A stretch of DNA of 64,000 nucleotides from AC-38 sp033856025 (GCA_033856025.1 JAWVFQ010000018.1:106164-170163), one strand, 5' to 3'. Positions 50,516 to 58,908 are shown, numbered from the stretch's first letter. Translations and numbers: made by a program. The notes: generated by a model not told the origin, from the letters alone.

Positions 50516-51404
50516 TCCAGGCCAGGCCCATCCGTTCGAGCGTGCGGATCACGAACGCGGACGGGTCAGGTTGCCATCGTCGCAGGCCGTGGACCGCGGA
50601 TGTGGGAAATGCGTGGTGGTTGTTGTGCCAGGCCTCGCCGAAGGAGAGCACCGAGAGCCAGGCCAGGTTGCGCGACTCGTCGCCGGTCTCGAACCGGCGG
50701 TGGCCGAAGAAGTGACACAGCGAGTTGATCGAGTAGGTCACGTGGTGCAGGACGAGCATCCGCACCGCGCCGCCCCACAGCAGGCCCGTGAGGCCGGCGG
50801 TGACGGTGCCGCCGATCGCCCAGCCGAGCCCGAAGGGCAGGGCGAGGCCGGCCAGCGCCCACCAGACGAAGGTGCGGTCCACGAAGGCCACGACGGGGTC
50901 GGCGAGCAGGTCCGGCGCGTAGCGCTCGCGCTTCCCGCGGTGCGTATGGATGAACAGCCACCCCACGTGGGCGTGGCCGAGCCCCTTCAGCGCGCCGCGC
51001 CAGCCGCCGCCGTGGCCGACGTGGGGGCTGTGCGGATCGCCCTCCTGGTCGGAGAAGGCGTGGTGCTTGCGGTGGTCGGCGACCCAGGAGATGATCGGCC
51101 CCTCGATCGCCATCGACCCCGCGGCGGCGAAGGCGAAGCGCACCCAGGGGTGGGTGGCGAAGCTGCGGTGCGTGAACAGGCGGTGGAAGCCGACGGTCAC
51201 CCCCAGCCCGGTTATCGCGTAGAGGACGCCGAAGATCAGGACGTCGCGCCAGTGCAGGGAGTGCGACCAGGCCTGCCAGACGACGACGCTCAGCGCGACG
51301 ACCGGCAGGACGGTGACCGTCCCGGTGATGATGCGGTCGCGCGTCTCGTGGAGGACCGGCTCGACGTCGTCGTGAGCCGGTGCGATCGCGGCCTCAGCGG
51401 CCAC
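50445..51404 (-). CDS. Acyl-CoA/acyl-lipid fatty acid desaturase
   Basis: 319 residues with four or more membrane spans. The three His boxes are complete: HRLFTHRSF, HRKHHAFSD and EAWHNNHHAFP, typical of delta-9 desaturases with a di-iron centre. It introduces a cis double bond. GTG at 51404 overlaps the 3' end of the 54-residue gene by 11 bases. A pairing of desaturase and cyclopropane synthase-like enzyme suggests sequential modification of membrane acyl chains. The electron donor could be the 7Fe ferredoxin encoded just upstream. Confidence 0.94.
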   Translation of the reverse strand: MAAEAAIAPAHDDVEPVLHETRDRIITGTVTVLPVVALSVVVWQAWSHSLHWRDVLIFGVLYAITGLGVTVGFHRLFTHRSFATHPWVRFAFAAAGSMAIEGPIISWVADHRKHHAFSDQEGDPHSPHVGHGGGWRGALKGLGHAHVGWLFIHTHRGKRERYAPDLLADPVVAFVDRTFVWWALAGLALPFGLGWAIGGTVTAGLTGLLWGGAVRMLVLHHVTYSINSLCHFFGHRRFETGDESRNLAWLSVLSFGEAWHNNHHAFPTSAVHGLRRWQPDPSAFVIRTLERMGLAWNVIRISPERQQRKAPPASASASA

Positions 51405-51558
51405 GGCCCCGCCGAGGCTGCCGCGGCTTGGGCGGGTTCTGCTTGCGTTCCTTGTCGGTCATCTGGCGGATGACCAGGGTCCCGTCCTTGACCTGCTGCT
51501 CGATCTCCTCGAGCTTCTCCTTGCGCTTCTCCTCCGCGCGCTGCTGCTGAGTCTTCAC
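51394..51558 (-). CDS. 54-residue charged coiled-coil protein
   Basis: Below the usual calling length. The GTG start (51558) has GAGGGA a few bases upstream. The product starts MKTQQQRAEEKRKEKLEEIE, a clear charged helix, then TLVIRQMTDKERKQNPPKP and a basic RRGRGR tail. The segment around LVIRQMT looks like a conserved core. Its stop overlaps the desaturase start, so it is the first gene of the lipid operon. Function unknown. Confidence 0.7.
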   Translation of the reverse strand: MKTQQQRAEEKRKEKLEEIEQQVKDGTLVIRQMTDKERKQNPPKPRQPRRGRGR

Positions 51559-51581
51559 GCGAGTCCCTCTCGATCGCCTCC

Positions 51582-51603
51582 GCGGGTCGTCACGGCGACC
51601 CGC
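51582..51603. terminator. GC-rich hairpin after the ferredoxin gene
   Basis: GCGGGTCG and CGACCCGC pair perfectly around six bases, between the ferredoxin stop and the 54-residue gene. No T-tract follows, so termination may be partial. Confidence 0.5.
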
Positions 51604-51660
51604 CTACCCGCAGAGGTTAGCCGACACACCGGTTACTCCCATGACAGTCGCCTGAGAGGT

Positions 51661-51924
51661 TTACTTGCCGGCGTAGTACTGCGCGTTGAGCTGCGTGTAG
51701 CGCTCCCACTCGGGGGGCAGCTGGTCCTCGGCGAAGCAGGCGTCCACGGGGCAGGCCTCCACGCAGGCGTCGCAGTCGATGCACTCCTCGGGGTCGATGT
51801 AGAGCATCTCGACCTTGTCGTAGTCGGGCTCGTCCGGAGTCGGGTGGATGCAGTCCACCGGGCAGACCTCGACACACGAGTTGTCCTTCGTGTCGATGCA
51901 GGGCTCCGCGATGACGTAGGCCAT
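51661..51924 (-). CDS. fdxA: Seven-iron ferredoxin (3Fe-4S/4Fe-4S)
   Basis: 87 residues. The N-terminal cluster motif is CIDTKDNSCVEVCPVDCI, the form that binds a 3Fe-4S cluster, and the second is CIDCDACVEACPVDACF, a 4Fe-4S site. This matches FdxA-type actinobacterial ferredoxins. AAGGAC is about ten bases upstream of the ATG, and TAGAAT (51965-51970) is a promoter candidate. The gene is divergent from the methyltransferase gene. It can feed electrons to the nearby desaturase, but that is inference from location. Confidence 0.94.
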   Translation of the reverse strand: MAYVIAEPCIDTKDNSCVEVCPVDCIHPTPDEPDYDKVEMLYIDPEECIDCDACVEACPVDACFAEDQLPPEWERYTQLNAQYYAGK

Positions 51925-51964
51925 AGGGTTCAGCGTCCTTGTCTTCGTCGCAAAAGGGGCCCGC

Positions 51965-51970
51965 ATTCTA
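51965..51970 (-). promoter_or_regulatory. -10 element TAGAAT for the ferredoxin gene
   Basis: Gives a leader of roughly 35 bases on the minus strand including AAGGAC. Confidence 0.45.
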
Positions 51971-52012
51971 GGCACAAGCGCTCCCGACCCGTATGCGGAC
52001 GCCTTCCGCGGG

Positions 52013-52969
52013 ATGCTGGCCGCGCGGGCGGTCATATCGGGGTGCACGCTGGGGCTGTTCGGGGCGCTGGACGAGCGCCCGGACACCCCCGAGGGGCTGG
52101 CCGAGCGCCTGGGGTTGGACCCGCTGGGCGTCGAGACGCTGCTCACCGCGCTGCTCTCGCTGGGCTACGTCGAGACCGGCGGGGAGGACGGCCGGACCCG
52201 GCCCACCGAGGTCGCCCGGAACCTGCTCGCCCCCGGCTCGCCCGACTCGGTGGCCGACTACATCGGGGCCCAGAACGCCCACCACTGGCAGACCATGGGC
52301 CGGCTGGACGACGTCGTGCGCAGCGGCGAGCCGGTGGGCTGGCACGACGCCGCGCCCGGCGACCCGCTGTGGGACGCCTACCTGCGCGGGCTGTTCGCCA
52401 CCACGCGCGCGGATCAGGACGACAACGCCTCGCTGGTCCCGGTGGACGGCCCGCGCGCGCTGCTCGACGTGGCGGGCGGCCACGGCGGGTTCGCGATGGC
52501 CATGTGCCGGCGCCACGCGGGCCTGAGCGCGACCGTCCTCGACCTCCCGGCGAGCGCGGCGGTGGGCCGGCGCATCGTCGAGGAGCAGGGCTTCGCGGAC
52601 CGGGTCACGTTCCGCGAGGGGGACGCGCTCCAGGCGCGGCTCGGCGCTGACCTCGACGTGATCTCCGCCTTCAACCTCGTCCACCACCTGTCGCCCGAGC
52701 GCAACGTCGCGCTGTTCACGCGCGCCCGGGAGGCGCTGCGGCCCGGGGGGTGCCTGGTCGTGGGCGAGACCGAGCGCCCGCAGCCCGGCGACGAGGTCCA
52801 CCAGCAGGGTGCGCTGTCCGGACTTTTGTTCTACGCCATGAGCCGGGCGCGCACGTACACCCGCACGGAGCTGACCGGCTGGCTGCACGACGCGGGCTTC
52901 CCGCGGGTCGACCTGCACCGCAGCGACGCGCGGCCCTGGCGGATCGTGCTGGTGGCCGCGGCGCCATGA
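52013..52969 (+). CDS. SAM-dependent O-methyltransferase (plant O-MT-like)
   Basis: 318 residues. An N-terminal winged-helix dimerisation region (CTLGLFGALDERPDTPEGLAERLG) precedes the SAM-binding LLDVAGGHGGFAMA motif and FNLVHHLSPERNV, as in acetylserotonin or polyketide O-methyltransferases. ATG at 52013 is the first standard start, but the family-like sequence APDPYADAFRG continues in frame before it with no ATG, GTG or TTG; only ATT (51965) is available. It overlaps the next gene by ATGA. Confidence 0.85.
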   Translation: MLAARAVISGCTLGLFGALDERPDTPEGLAERLGLDPLGVETLLTALLSLGYVETGGEDGRTRPTEVARNLLAPGSPDSVADYIGAQNAHHWQTMGRLDDVVRSGEPVGWHDAAPGDPLWDAYLRGLFATTRADQDDNASLVPVDGPRALLDVAGGHGGFAMAMCRRHAGLSATVLDLPASAAVGRRIVEEQGFADRVTFREGDALQARLGADLDVISAFNLVHHLSPERNVALFTRAREALRPGGCLVVGETERPQPGDEVHQQGALSGLLFYAMSRARTYTRTELTGWLHDAGFPRVDLHRSDARPWRIVLVAAAP

Positions 52970-53847
52970 TCCTGCTCACCGGCGCCACGGGGCTCGTCGG
53001 GTCCACGCTCCTGCGCCGCCTGACCGCGCGCAGCGAGCCCGTGCGCGTGCTCGTGCGCGACCCCCGCAAGCTGGGCGATCAGCGCGTGCGGGTCCAGATC
53101 GCGCTCGGCGACCTGGCCGACCCGCCCTCCTTCCGTCACGCCATGCGCGGGGTGCGGACGGTGGTCCACGCCGCGGCGTCGATCCGCGACCAGCCCGCCG
53201 GCTCGATCGAGGAGCTCAACGGCGTGGCCACCTGGCGGATGGTCCAGGCGGCGGAGCGGGCGGGGGTCGAGCGCTTTGTCTTCTTCTCCGCGCTGGGGGC
53301 CTCGCGGTTCGGCCGCGCCCGGTTCTTCCGGGCCAAGGCGCTGGCCGAGGCGGCGGTGCGCGACGCCGCGGTCCCGTCGACGATCCTCGCCCCGTCGATC
53401 GTCTACGGGCCGGGGGACCCCTTCCTCACGCTGCTGGACCGCTTGTCGCTGCTGCTGCCCGTGATGCCGGTCTCCGGCTCGGCCAGGTCCCTGTACCAGC
53501 CGATCTGGGCCGACGACGTGGCCGACGCCGTGGTCTCCCTCCTCGACGGGGGCGGTGACGGACGGGAGCGCTACGACCTGGCCGGCCCGGACACCCTGTC
53601 CTACGAGCGGATCGTCCGGGTGGCGCTGCGCTCGTTCGGCCGGCGCCGCGCGATCGTCCACGTCCCCCTTCCCGTGGCCCGGCGCTTCCTGCGCCTGGCC
53701 GGGCTGCTGGCGGGAAACGCGGTGTTCGCCACCTGGGACGAGGTGGAGCTGATGGAGGAGCCGATGACGACGCCCAGCGGCACGGCGGACGCCGAGCGCC
53801 TCGGGGTGACCCCGCGGCCGATGCCCGCGGTGCTCGGCGCCGGCTAG
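52966..53847 (+). CDS. NAD(P)-binding SDR-family protein (NDUFA9/NmrA-like)
   Basis: 293 residues. The N-terminal nucleotide motif is LLTGATGLVGS. Atypical SDR features dominate: HAAASI, VFFSALGASRFG and no clear Tyr-x3-Lys, so it may bind cofactor without catalysis, like NDUFA9 proteins. The ATG overlaps the methyltransferase stop, so both are co-translated. The stop shares CTAG with the amidase. Confidence 0.85.
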   Translation: MILLTGATGLVGSTLLRRLTARSEPVRVLVRDPRKLGDQRVRVQIALGDLADPPSFRHAMRGVRTVVHAAASIRDQPAGSIEELNGVATWRMVQAAERAGVERFVFFSALGASRFGRARFFRAKALAEAAVRDAAVPSTILAPSIVYGPGDPFLTLLDRLSLLLPVMPVSGSARSLYQPIWADDVADAVVSLLDGGGDGRERYDLAGPDTLSYERIVRVALRSFGRRRAIVHVPLPVARRFLRLAGLLAGNAVFATWDEVELMEEPMTTPSGTADAERLGVTPRPMPAVLGAG

Positions 53848-55274
53848 AGACCGGGCGGCCGGCGGTCGGCCCAGGGCCGCGCGCGCTCGAGCTGCGCCGC
53901 CAGCGCCAGCAGGTCCCACTCGCCCGCCGGGCGGCCGATCATCTGGACCGGCACGGGGAGCCCCGCGTCCTCGAACAGGGGCAATGAGATCCCGGGTTGG
54001 CCGGAGAGGTTGAGCGTCGCCGTGTAGGGCGTGAACCGGGCGGCCCGGTCGAAGGCCTCCATCCCGCGCTCGGGGTCGATCTCCCCGACGCGCACCTGGC
54101 GCTCGGCCATGACCGGCGTGAGCACGGCGTCGTACGGCGCCATCGCGGCGATGCTCATGCGGGCCATCGCCTGCATCGTCACGAGTGTCCGCATGTACTC
54201 GATGCCGCTCGTCTCGGTGCCCAGCCGCCAGAGCTCGAGCGTCAGGGCCTCGACCGTCTCCGGCGTCGGCTCGCGCCCGCTGACGCGCGCGCCGAAGTCC
54301 ACGGTGGTGCCCACGCCGACGGCCCAGAGCTTGAGGAACTCGTCGAACACCTCAGCGCCCCCGCCCCACGGCGCCTCGACCTCCTCGACGTGGTGACCCA
54401 GCGACTCCAGCAGCTCGCCGGCGTCGCGCACGGCGCGCTCCAGGACCGGATCGACATCGGTCTCCACCGGAGGATCGAGCGCGATCGCCACGCGCAGGCC
54501 CGACGGCTCGTGCTCCACGGCCTCGGCGAACGGGCGCGTCTCGGGGGGCGCCCACGTGGCGTCCCCCAGCTCGTAGCCGGCGAGCACGTCGAGGGAGCGG
54601 GCGGTGTCCAGGACCGTGCGCGACAGGACGCCGTCGGTGGCCAGGAACTGGTCGCCCAGGATGGGACCGGGGGAGACGCGGCCGCGCGCGGGCTTGAGGC
54701 CGACCAGCCCGCAGCACGCGGCGGGGATGCGGATCGACCCGCCGCCGTCGTTGCCGTGGGCGATCGGGACCATCCCGGCCGCCGTGGCGGCGGCCGAGCC
54801 GCCGGAGGACCCGCCGGGTGTTCGCTCCGGGTCCCAGGGATTGCGCGCCGGGCCGTAGCGGCGCGGCTCGGTGACGTTGAGGATCCCCATCTCGGGGACG
54901 TTCGTCTTGCCCACGGGAACGAAGCCGGCGTCGAGGAGGCGCCGGACCACGTAGCCGTTGTCGGGCGGGGTGAAGTCGCCGAACAGCTCGGAGCCGAAGG
55001 TGAGGGGGTGTCCGGCCCAGGCGGGGCCGATGTCCTTGATGGCGATCGGGACCCCGGCGAACGGCCGCTCGTCGCCGGGCTCGATCGCGTCGGCGGCGGC
55101 GAGCGCGCCGTCGGGGTCGAGGTGGATGAAGGCGTTGAGCCGGCCGTTGAGGTCCTCGATGCGCTCCAGCGACGCCTCGACCAGCTCGCGCGACGTGACC
55201 TCGCCGCCGCGGACCAGGTCCGCCAGCTCGGTGGCGGGGCGGCGCAGCAGCTCGGTCAGGGCCGCGTCGGGCAC
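53844..55274 (-). CDS. Amidase (amidase signature family)
   Basis: 476 residues. The Ser-cisSer-Lys triad is visible: Lys in PIAIKDIG, Ser in TPGGSSGGSAAA, and the nucleophile Ser in NDGGGSIRIPA. Cleaves an amide of unknown nature; it is not GatA by context, since no gatB or gatC is near. TAGGGT ends seven bases before the GTG at 55274. Divergent from the CGNR regulator, 58 bp apart, so it may be a target. Confidence 0.92.
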   Translation of the reverse strand: MPDAALTELLRRPATELADLVRGGEVTSRELVEASLERIEDLNGRLNAFIHLDPDGALAAADAIEPGDERPFAGVPIAIKDIGPAWAGHPLTFGSELFGDFTPPDNGYVVRRLLDAGFVPVGKTNVPEMGILNVTEPRRYGPARNPWDPERTPGGSSGGSAAATAAGMVPIAHGNDGGGSIRIPAACCGLVGLKPARGRVSPGPILGDQFLATDGVLSRTVLDTARSLDVLAGYELGDATWAPPETRPFAEAVEHEPSGLRVAIALDPPVETDVDPVLERAVRDAGELLESLGHHVEEVEAPWGGGAEVFDEFLKLWAVGVGTTVDFGARVSGREPTPETVEALTLELWRLGTETSGIEYMRTLVTMQAMARMSIAAMAPYDAVLTPVMAERQVRVGEIDPERGMEAFDRAARFTPYTATLNLSGQPGISLPLFEDAGLPVPVQMIGRPAGEWDLLALAAQLERARPWADRRPPGL

Positions 55275-55281
55275 GGGCCGA

Positions 55282-55287
55282 ACCCTA
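55282..55287 (-). promoter_or_regulatory. -10 element TAGGGT for the amidase gene
   Basis: Ends seven bases before the GTG at 55274; leaderless geometry. Confidence 0.5.
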
Positions 55288-55306
55288 CACCGCGTCGGCT
55301 GGGCGT

Positions 55307-55314
55307 AACCGGTT
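55307..55314. promoter_or_regulatory. Palindrome AACCGGTT between amidase and CGNR gene
   Basis: Perfect 8-bp palindrome between the two divergent -10 elements, with a half-match AGGTTA at 55328-55333 over the CGNR start. A candidate operator for the CGNR protein. Confidence 0.35.
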
Positions 55315-55320
55315 GGCTGC

Positions 55321-55326
55321 TACGAT
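55321..55326 (+). promoter_or_regulatory. -10 element TACGAT for the CGNR-MFS-citrate synthase operon
   Basis: Ends six bases before the ATG at 55333; leaderless geometry. Confidence 0.5.
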
Positions 55327-55332
55327 GAGGTT

Positions 55333-55956
55333 ATGGAAGATGACCAGGCACGCTGGCACTGGTTGGGCGGACGGCCGGCGCTGGACTTCGTCAACACCCG
55401 GCGCGAGCGCTGGCGCCGCGACCTGGAGACGCTCGAGGCGCCCGAGGACCTGGCGGCCTGGCTCGTCGCCGCGGAGCTGCTGCCCCAGCCGATGCCCGTC
55501 CCGCGGACGGTCCTGCGCGAGGCGCGCGACCTGCGCGAGGCGATCGACCAGGCGGTCATCGCCGTCCTGGCCGGGACGGAGCCGGATCCGGCCGTCCTGA
55601 CGCGGATCGACGACTGGCTCGTCCACGCCGGCACGCGGCCCCAGCTGCGGACCGGCCCCGACGGCGCGCTCGAGCTCGGCGAGCGCCCGGCCGCCGACTC
55701 CCCGCGCCGCGCGCTGGGCACCATCGCCCTGGACGCCGCGCGGATGCTCGGCAGCGCCACCGAGCGCGCGCGCATGCGCGTGTGCGCGTCCGACGACTGC
55801 TCCGCGCGCTTCTACGATCGCTCGCCGGCCGGCGCGCGGCGCTGGTGCTCCATGAGCACCTGCGGAAACGTCGCCAAGGCCCGGCGGCATCGCAGCCGGC
55901 GGCGAGAGGAGGAGACCGCGAAGCCGGCCATCTCCCGAGAGGGCTCGGCGGCTTGA
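55333..55956 (+). CDS. CGNR zinc-finger / ABATE-domain transcriptional regulator
   Basis: 207 residues. The N-terminal ABATE-like domain opens GRPALDFVNTRRERW. The C-terminal CGNR zinc finger has CASDDC and RRWCSMSTCGNVAKARRHR; the eponymous CGNR reads CGNV here. These proteins are regarded as ligand-responsive regulators. The TGA overlaps the TTG of an MFS transporter gene, which supports control of a transport substrate. An acidic and basic tail follows the finger. Confidence 0.9.
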   Translation: MEDDQARWHWLGGRPALDFVNTRRERWRRDLETLEAPEDLAAWLVAAELLPQPMPVPRTVLREARDLREAIDQAVIAVLAGTEPDPAVLTRIDDWLVHAGTRPQLRTGPDGALELGERPAADSPRRALGTIALDAARMLGSATERARMRVCASDDCSARFYDRSPAGARRWCSMSTCGNVAKARRHRSRRREEETAKPAISREGSAA

Positions 55957-57263
55957 CGGCGGCCACTCTGCCCGGCGTCGGACGGCTGGCTCGCGCGGCC
56001 CGCTCGGGCGCTTCGTCGGTCGACTACCGCTGGGTGATCCTCGCCGTCGGGCTGGGCTCGCAGACCGCGATCTCGGGGCTGCGCCAGGGCCTCCCGTCGC
56101 TGGCCCCGGCGCTGCGCGGCGAGTACTCCCTCTCGCTGCACGAGCTCGGCGTGGTCCTGGCCAGCGTGAACGTCGGGATCTTCCTCACGCTGTTCGTGTG
56201 GGGCGCCCTGGCGGACCGGATCGGCGAGCGGATCGTCCTCGCCGTGGGCCTCGGAGCGGCCTCGGCCGCCCTCCTGGCCGCGGCGGCGGCGCCCACCTTC
56301 GGCTGGCTGCTGGTCGCGCTGCTCGCGGCCGGCCTGGCCGGCTCCAGCGCCATCGGCGCCAGCGGGCGCGCGGTCATGGGGTGGTTCGGGCGGGGCGAGC
56401 GCGCCATGGCGCTCGGCGTGCGCCAGACCGGCGTCCCGCTGGGCGGGGCGCTGGCCGCCGTCTCGCTGCCGCTGATCGCCGCGGCGTTCGACCTGCGCGC
56501 CGCGCTGCTCCTGCTCGCCGCGGGGTGCGCCGCCGCCGCCGTCGCCTCCTGGCGCTGGATGCGCGAGCCCCCGGAGGCCGCGATCGCCGGGCGGCCGGCC
56601 GTCCTGGGTCCGCCGCCGCACCGCGACCGGCGGCTCTGGCGCCTGGGCGCCGGCAGCTCGATGATCGTCGTGGCCCAGAGCGCCCTGTTCGGGTTCCTCG
56701 TCGTCTTCCTGCACGACGAGAAGGGCTGGTCGGTGGCGGCCGCCGCGGTCGCGCTGGCCTTTCTCTACATCGGCGGGGCCGTGGCGCGCATCCTGGCCGG
56801 CCGCTGGTCGGACCGCCTGGACGAACGCGTGGCCCCGCTGCGCGGGCTGGTCGCGGCGGCCTCCGTCCTGCTCGCCGCCGCGGGTGCGCTGGAGGGCCTC
56901 GGCGCCCCGACCCCGGTGATGCTGGCGGTCCTGCTCACCGGCGGGGTGCTGGCCTCCAGCTGGAACGCGCTCTCCCTCACCGCGGCCACCGAGATGTCGG
57001 GGCGCGAGCGCGCCGGCACCGCCATCGGCGTGCAGAACACCTTGCTCAACGGGGCGGGCGCGCTGGCGCCCGTGGCCTTCGCCGCGCTGGTCGTCGCCTC
57101 CTCGTGGGCGGTGTCCTGGGCCTCGCTCGCCGTCTGCCAGCTGATCGGCGTCGCGCTGCTGGCCCCGCTGGTCGCCGAGGAGCGCGGCCGCCGCGCCGAG
57201 CGCAGGCGCCGGACCTGGCAGTCTTCGCAACCCGCCCCCGCCCCACAGGAGACGAACCCGTGA
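55953..57263 (+). CDS. MFS transporter
   Basis: 436 residues with twelve membrane spans. The MFS loop 2-3 motif is GALADRIGERIVL and the family-like RAVMGWFGRGERAMALGVRQTGVPLGGAL follows, as in cyanate/oxalate-formate-type members. The TTG at 55953 overlaps the CGNR stop (TTGA) and is the only start in this frame that leaves the first span intact. Its TGA overlaps the citrate synthase GTG. Substrate unknown; a small organic anion would fit the context. Confidence 0.85.
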   Translation: MTAATLPGVGRLARAARSGASSVDYRWVILAVGLGSQTAISGLRQGLPSLAPALRGEYSLSLHELGVVLASVNVGIFLTLFVWGALADRIGERIVLAVGLGAASAALLAAAAAPTFGWLLVALLAAGLAGSSAIGASGRAVMGWFGRGERAMALGVRQTGVPLGGALAAVSLPLIAAAFDLRAALLLLAAGCAAAAVASWRWMREPPEAAIAGRPAVLGPPPHRDRRLWRLGAGSSMIVVAQSALFGFLVVFLHDEKGWSVAAAAVALAFLYIGGAVARILAGRWSDRLDERVAPLRGLVAAASVLLAAAGALEGLGAPTPVMLAVLLTGGVLASSWNALSLTAATEMSGRERAGTAIGVQNTLLNGAGALAPVAFAALVVASSWAVSWASLAVCQLIGVALLAPLVAEERGRRAERRRRTWQSSQPAPAPQETNP

Positions 57264-58360
57264 GCGAAGTCCAGTCCGGCCTGGAAGGCGTAGTCGCCTT
57301 CGCCACCGAGATAGCCGAGCCCGACAAGGAGGGTGGGGCGCTGCGCTACCGCGGCGTGGACATCGAGGACCTGGTCGGCGCCGTCCCCTTCGAGAAGGTC
57401 TGGGGCCTGCTGGTCGACGGCAGCTTCGTTCCGGGCCTGGCGCCCGCCGAGCCGCACCCGCTGACCATCCGGTCCGGCGATCCGCGCGTCGACGTGCAGT
57501 CCGCGCTGGCCATGCTGGCGCCGGAGTGGGGGCTGCGACAGCTCATCGACATCCCCGAGCGCCAGGCGCGCGACGACCTGGCCCGGGCCAGCGTGATGGC
57601 GCTCTCGTTCGTGGCCCAGTCGGCACGCGGGCCTGATCGTCCGCCCGTGCCGCAGGAGGACGTCGACCGCGGCGTCTCGATCCCCGAGCGCTTCCTCATC
57701 CGCTGGCGCGGAGAGGCCGATCCCGACCACGTCAAGGCCATCGACGCCTACTGGATCTCCGCCGCCGAGCACGGGATGAACGCCTCCACGTTCACGGCGC
57801 GCGTCATCGCGTCCACCGGCGCCGACGTGGCCGCGGCGCTGAGTGGCGCGGTCGGCGCGTTGAGCGGTCCGCTGCACGGCGGCGCCCCCTCGCGCGTCCT
57901 GCACATGCTCGACGAGGTCGAGCAGCTGGGCGACGCCGAGCGCTGGGTCAAGTCGGCGCTGGACCGCGGGGACCGCCTGATGGGCTTCGGCCACCGCGTC
58001 TACCGCGCGGAGGACCCGCGAGCCCGCGTCCTGCGCCGCACCGCCCGCGAGCTGGGCTCGCCGCGCTTCGAGGTCGCCGAGTCGCTGGAGCAGGCCGCCC
58101 TGGCCGAGCTGAAGGCGCGCAAGCCCGACCGCGTGCTGGCCACCAACGTCGAGTTCTGGTCGGCGGTGATCCTCGACCTGGCCGACGTGCCCGCGCCGAT
58201 GTTCACGCCGATGTTCGTGTGCGCGCGCACGGCGGGGTGGGCCGCCCATATCCTCGAGCAGAAGCGCGAGGGCCGCCTGATCCGCCCGTCGGCGAAGTAC
58301 ATCGGGCCGCCGCCCCGCCCGCTGAGCGCCGTCGAGGGCGCGCAGCCCGCCACCGCTTAG
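57260..58360 (+). CDS. Citrate synthase (CitA-like, type II family)
   Basis: 366 residues. Catalytic His residues lie in AAEHGMNASTF and MGFGHRVYR, with GPLHGGAPS for CoA binding. The usual catalytic Asp of NVDFYSG is Glu here (NVEFWSA), a change also found, as I recall, in mycobacterial CitA, so the enzyme is probably active. The end SAKYIGPPPRPL also matches that group. It could make citrate or a methylcitrate-like product. GTG overlaps the MFS stop (GTGA). Confidence 0.92.
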   Translation: MSEVQSGLEGVVAFATEIAEPDKEGGALRYRGVDIEDLVGAVPFEKVWGLLVDGSFVPGLAPAEPHPLTIRSGDPRVDVQSALAMLAPEWGLRQLIDIPERQARDDLARASVMALSFVAQSARGPDRPPVPQEDVDRGVSIPERFLIRWRGEADPDHVKAIDAYWISAAEHGMNASTFTARVIASTGADVAAALSGAVGALSGPLHGGAPSRVLHMLDEVEQLGDAERWVKSALDRGDRLMGFGHRVYRAEDPRARVLRRTARELGSPRFEVAESLEQAALAELKARKPDRVLATNVEFWSAVILDLADVPAPMFTPMFVCARTAGWAAHILEQKREGRLIRPSAKYIGPPPRPLSAVEGAQPATA

Positions 58361-58386
58361 CCCTCCGGCCCGTACGGGCGCCGGGC

Positions 58387-58392
58387 TAGGCT
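58387..58392 (+). promoter_or_regulatory. -10 element TAGGCT for the ECF sigma gene
   Basis: Ends nine bases before the ATG at 58402. Confidence 0.4.
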
Positions 58393-58401
58393 GGCCCGGC
58401 G

Positions 58402-58908
58402 ATGACCCCCGAGCACGAGCTGGATCCGCGGTCGCTGGGGGACCATCTCGACCGGCTCTACCGGGCGGCGTGGGCCCTGTGCGGCTCGCGCGAGGACGCG
58501 GAGGACCTGGTCCAGGACACCTACGCGCGGATCCTGCGCCGGCCGCGCATCGTGCGCAACGACGACGACCTCGGCTACCTGCTGCGGGTCCTGCGCAACA
58601 CCTACGTCTCCGGGCGGCGCGCGGCGGATCGCCGCCCCAAGGGCGCGGGGGTCACCGCGGAGGAGCTCGACGCGCCCGACCCCCGAGCCGGCGCGCGGCC
58701 GGAGGAGGCGACCGCGTCGCGCGAGGTCTACGGTGCCATCTCCGCGCTGCCCGAGGTCTACCGCGACGCCGTGATCGCCGTGGACGTGATCGGGATGTCC
58801 TACGACGAGGCCGCCCGCGCGCTGCGCGTGCGCCAGGGGACGCTCACCAGCCGGCTATACCGCGCCCGCGCCCAGGTGGTCAAGGCGCTGGACGGCGAGC
58901 CGGGCTAG
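58402..58908 (+). CDS. ECF-type RNA polymerase sigma factor
   Basis: 168 residues. Region 2 shows LYRAAWALCGSREDAEDLVQDTYARIL and region 4 LPEVYRDAVIAVDVIGMSYDEAARALRVRQGTLTSRLYRAR. There is no region 1.1 or 3, as expected for group 4 sigma factors. Its stop shares CTAG with a convergent membrane protein gene that looks like an anti-sigma factor, an unusual layout, since such pairs normally form an operon. Confidence 0.92.
   Translation: MTPEHELDPRSLGDHLDRLYRAAWALCGSREDAEDLVQDTYARILRRPRIVRNDDDLGYLLRVLRNTYVSGRRAADRRPKGAGVTAEELDAPDPRAGARPEEATASREVYGAISALPEVYRDAVIAVDVIGMSYDEAARALRVRQGTLTSRLYRARAQVVKALDGEPG

Noticed and set aside
57260..58360. Citrate synthase inactive because catalytic Asp is Glu
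   Set aside because: The same change occurs in mycobacterial CitA-type enzymes as I recall, and all other residues are intact.
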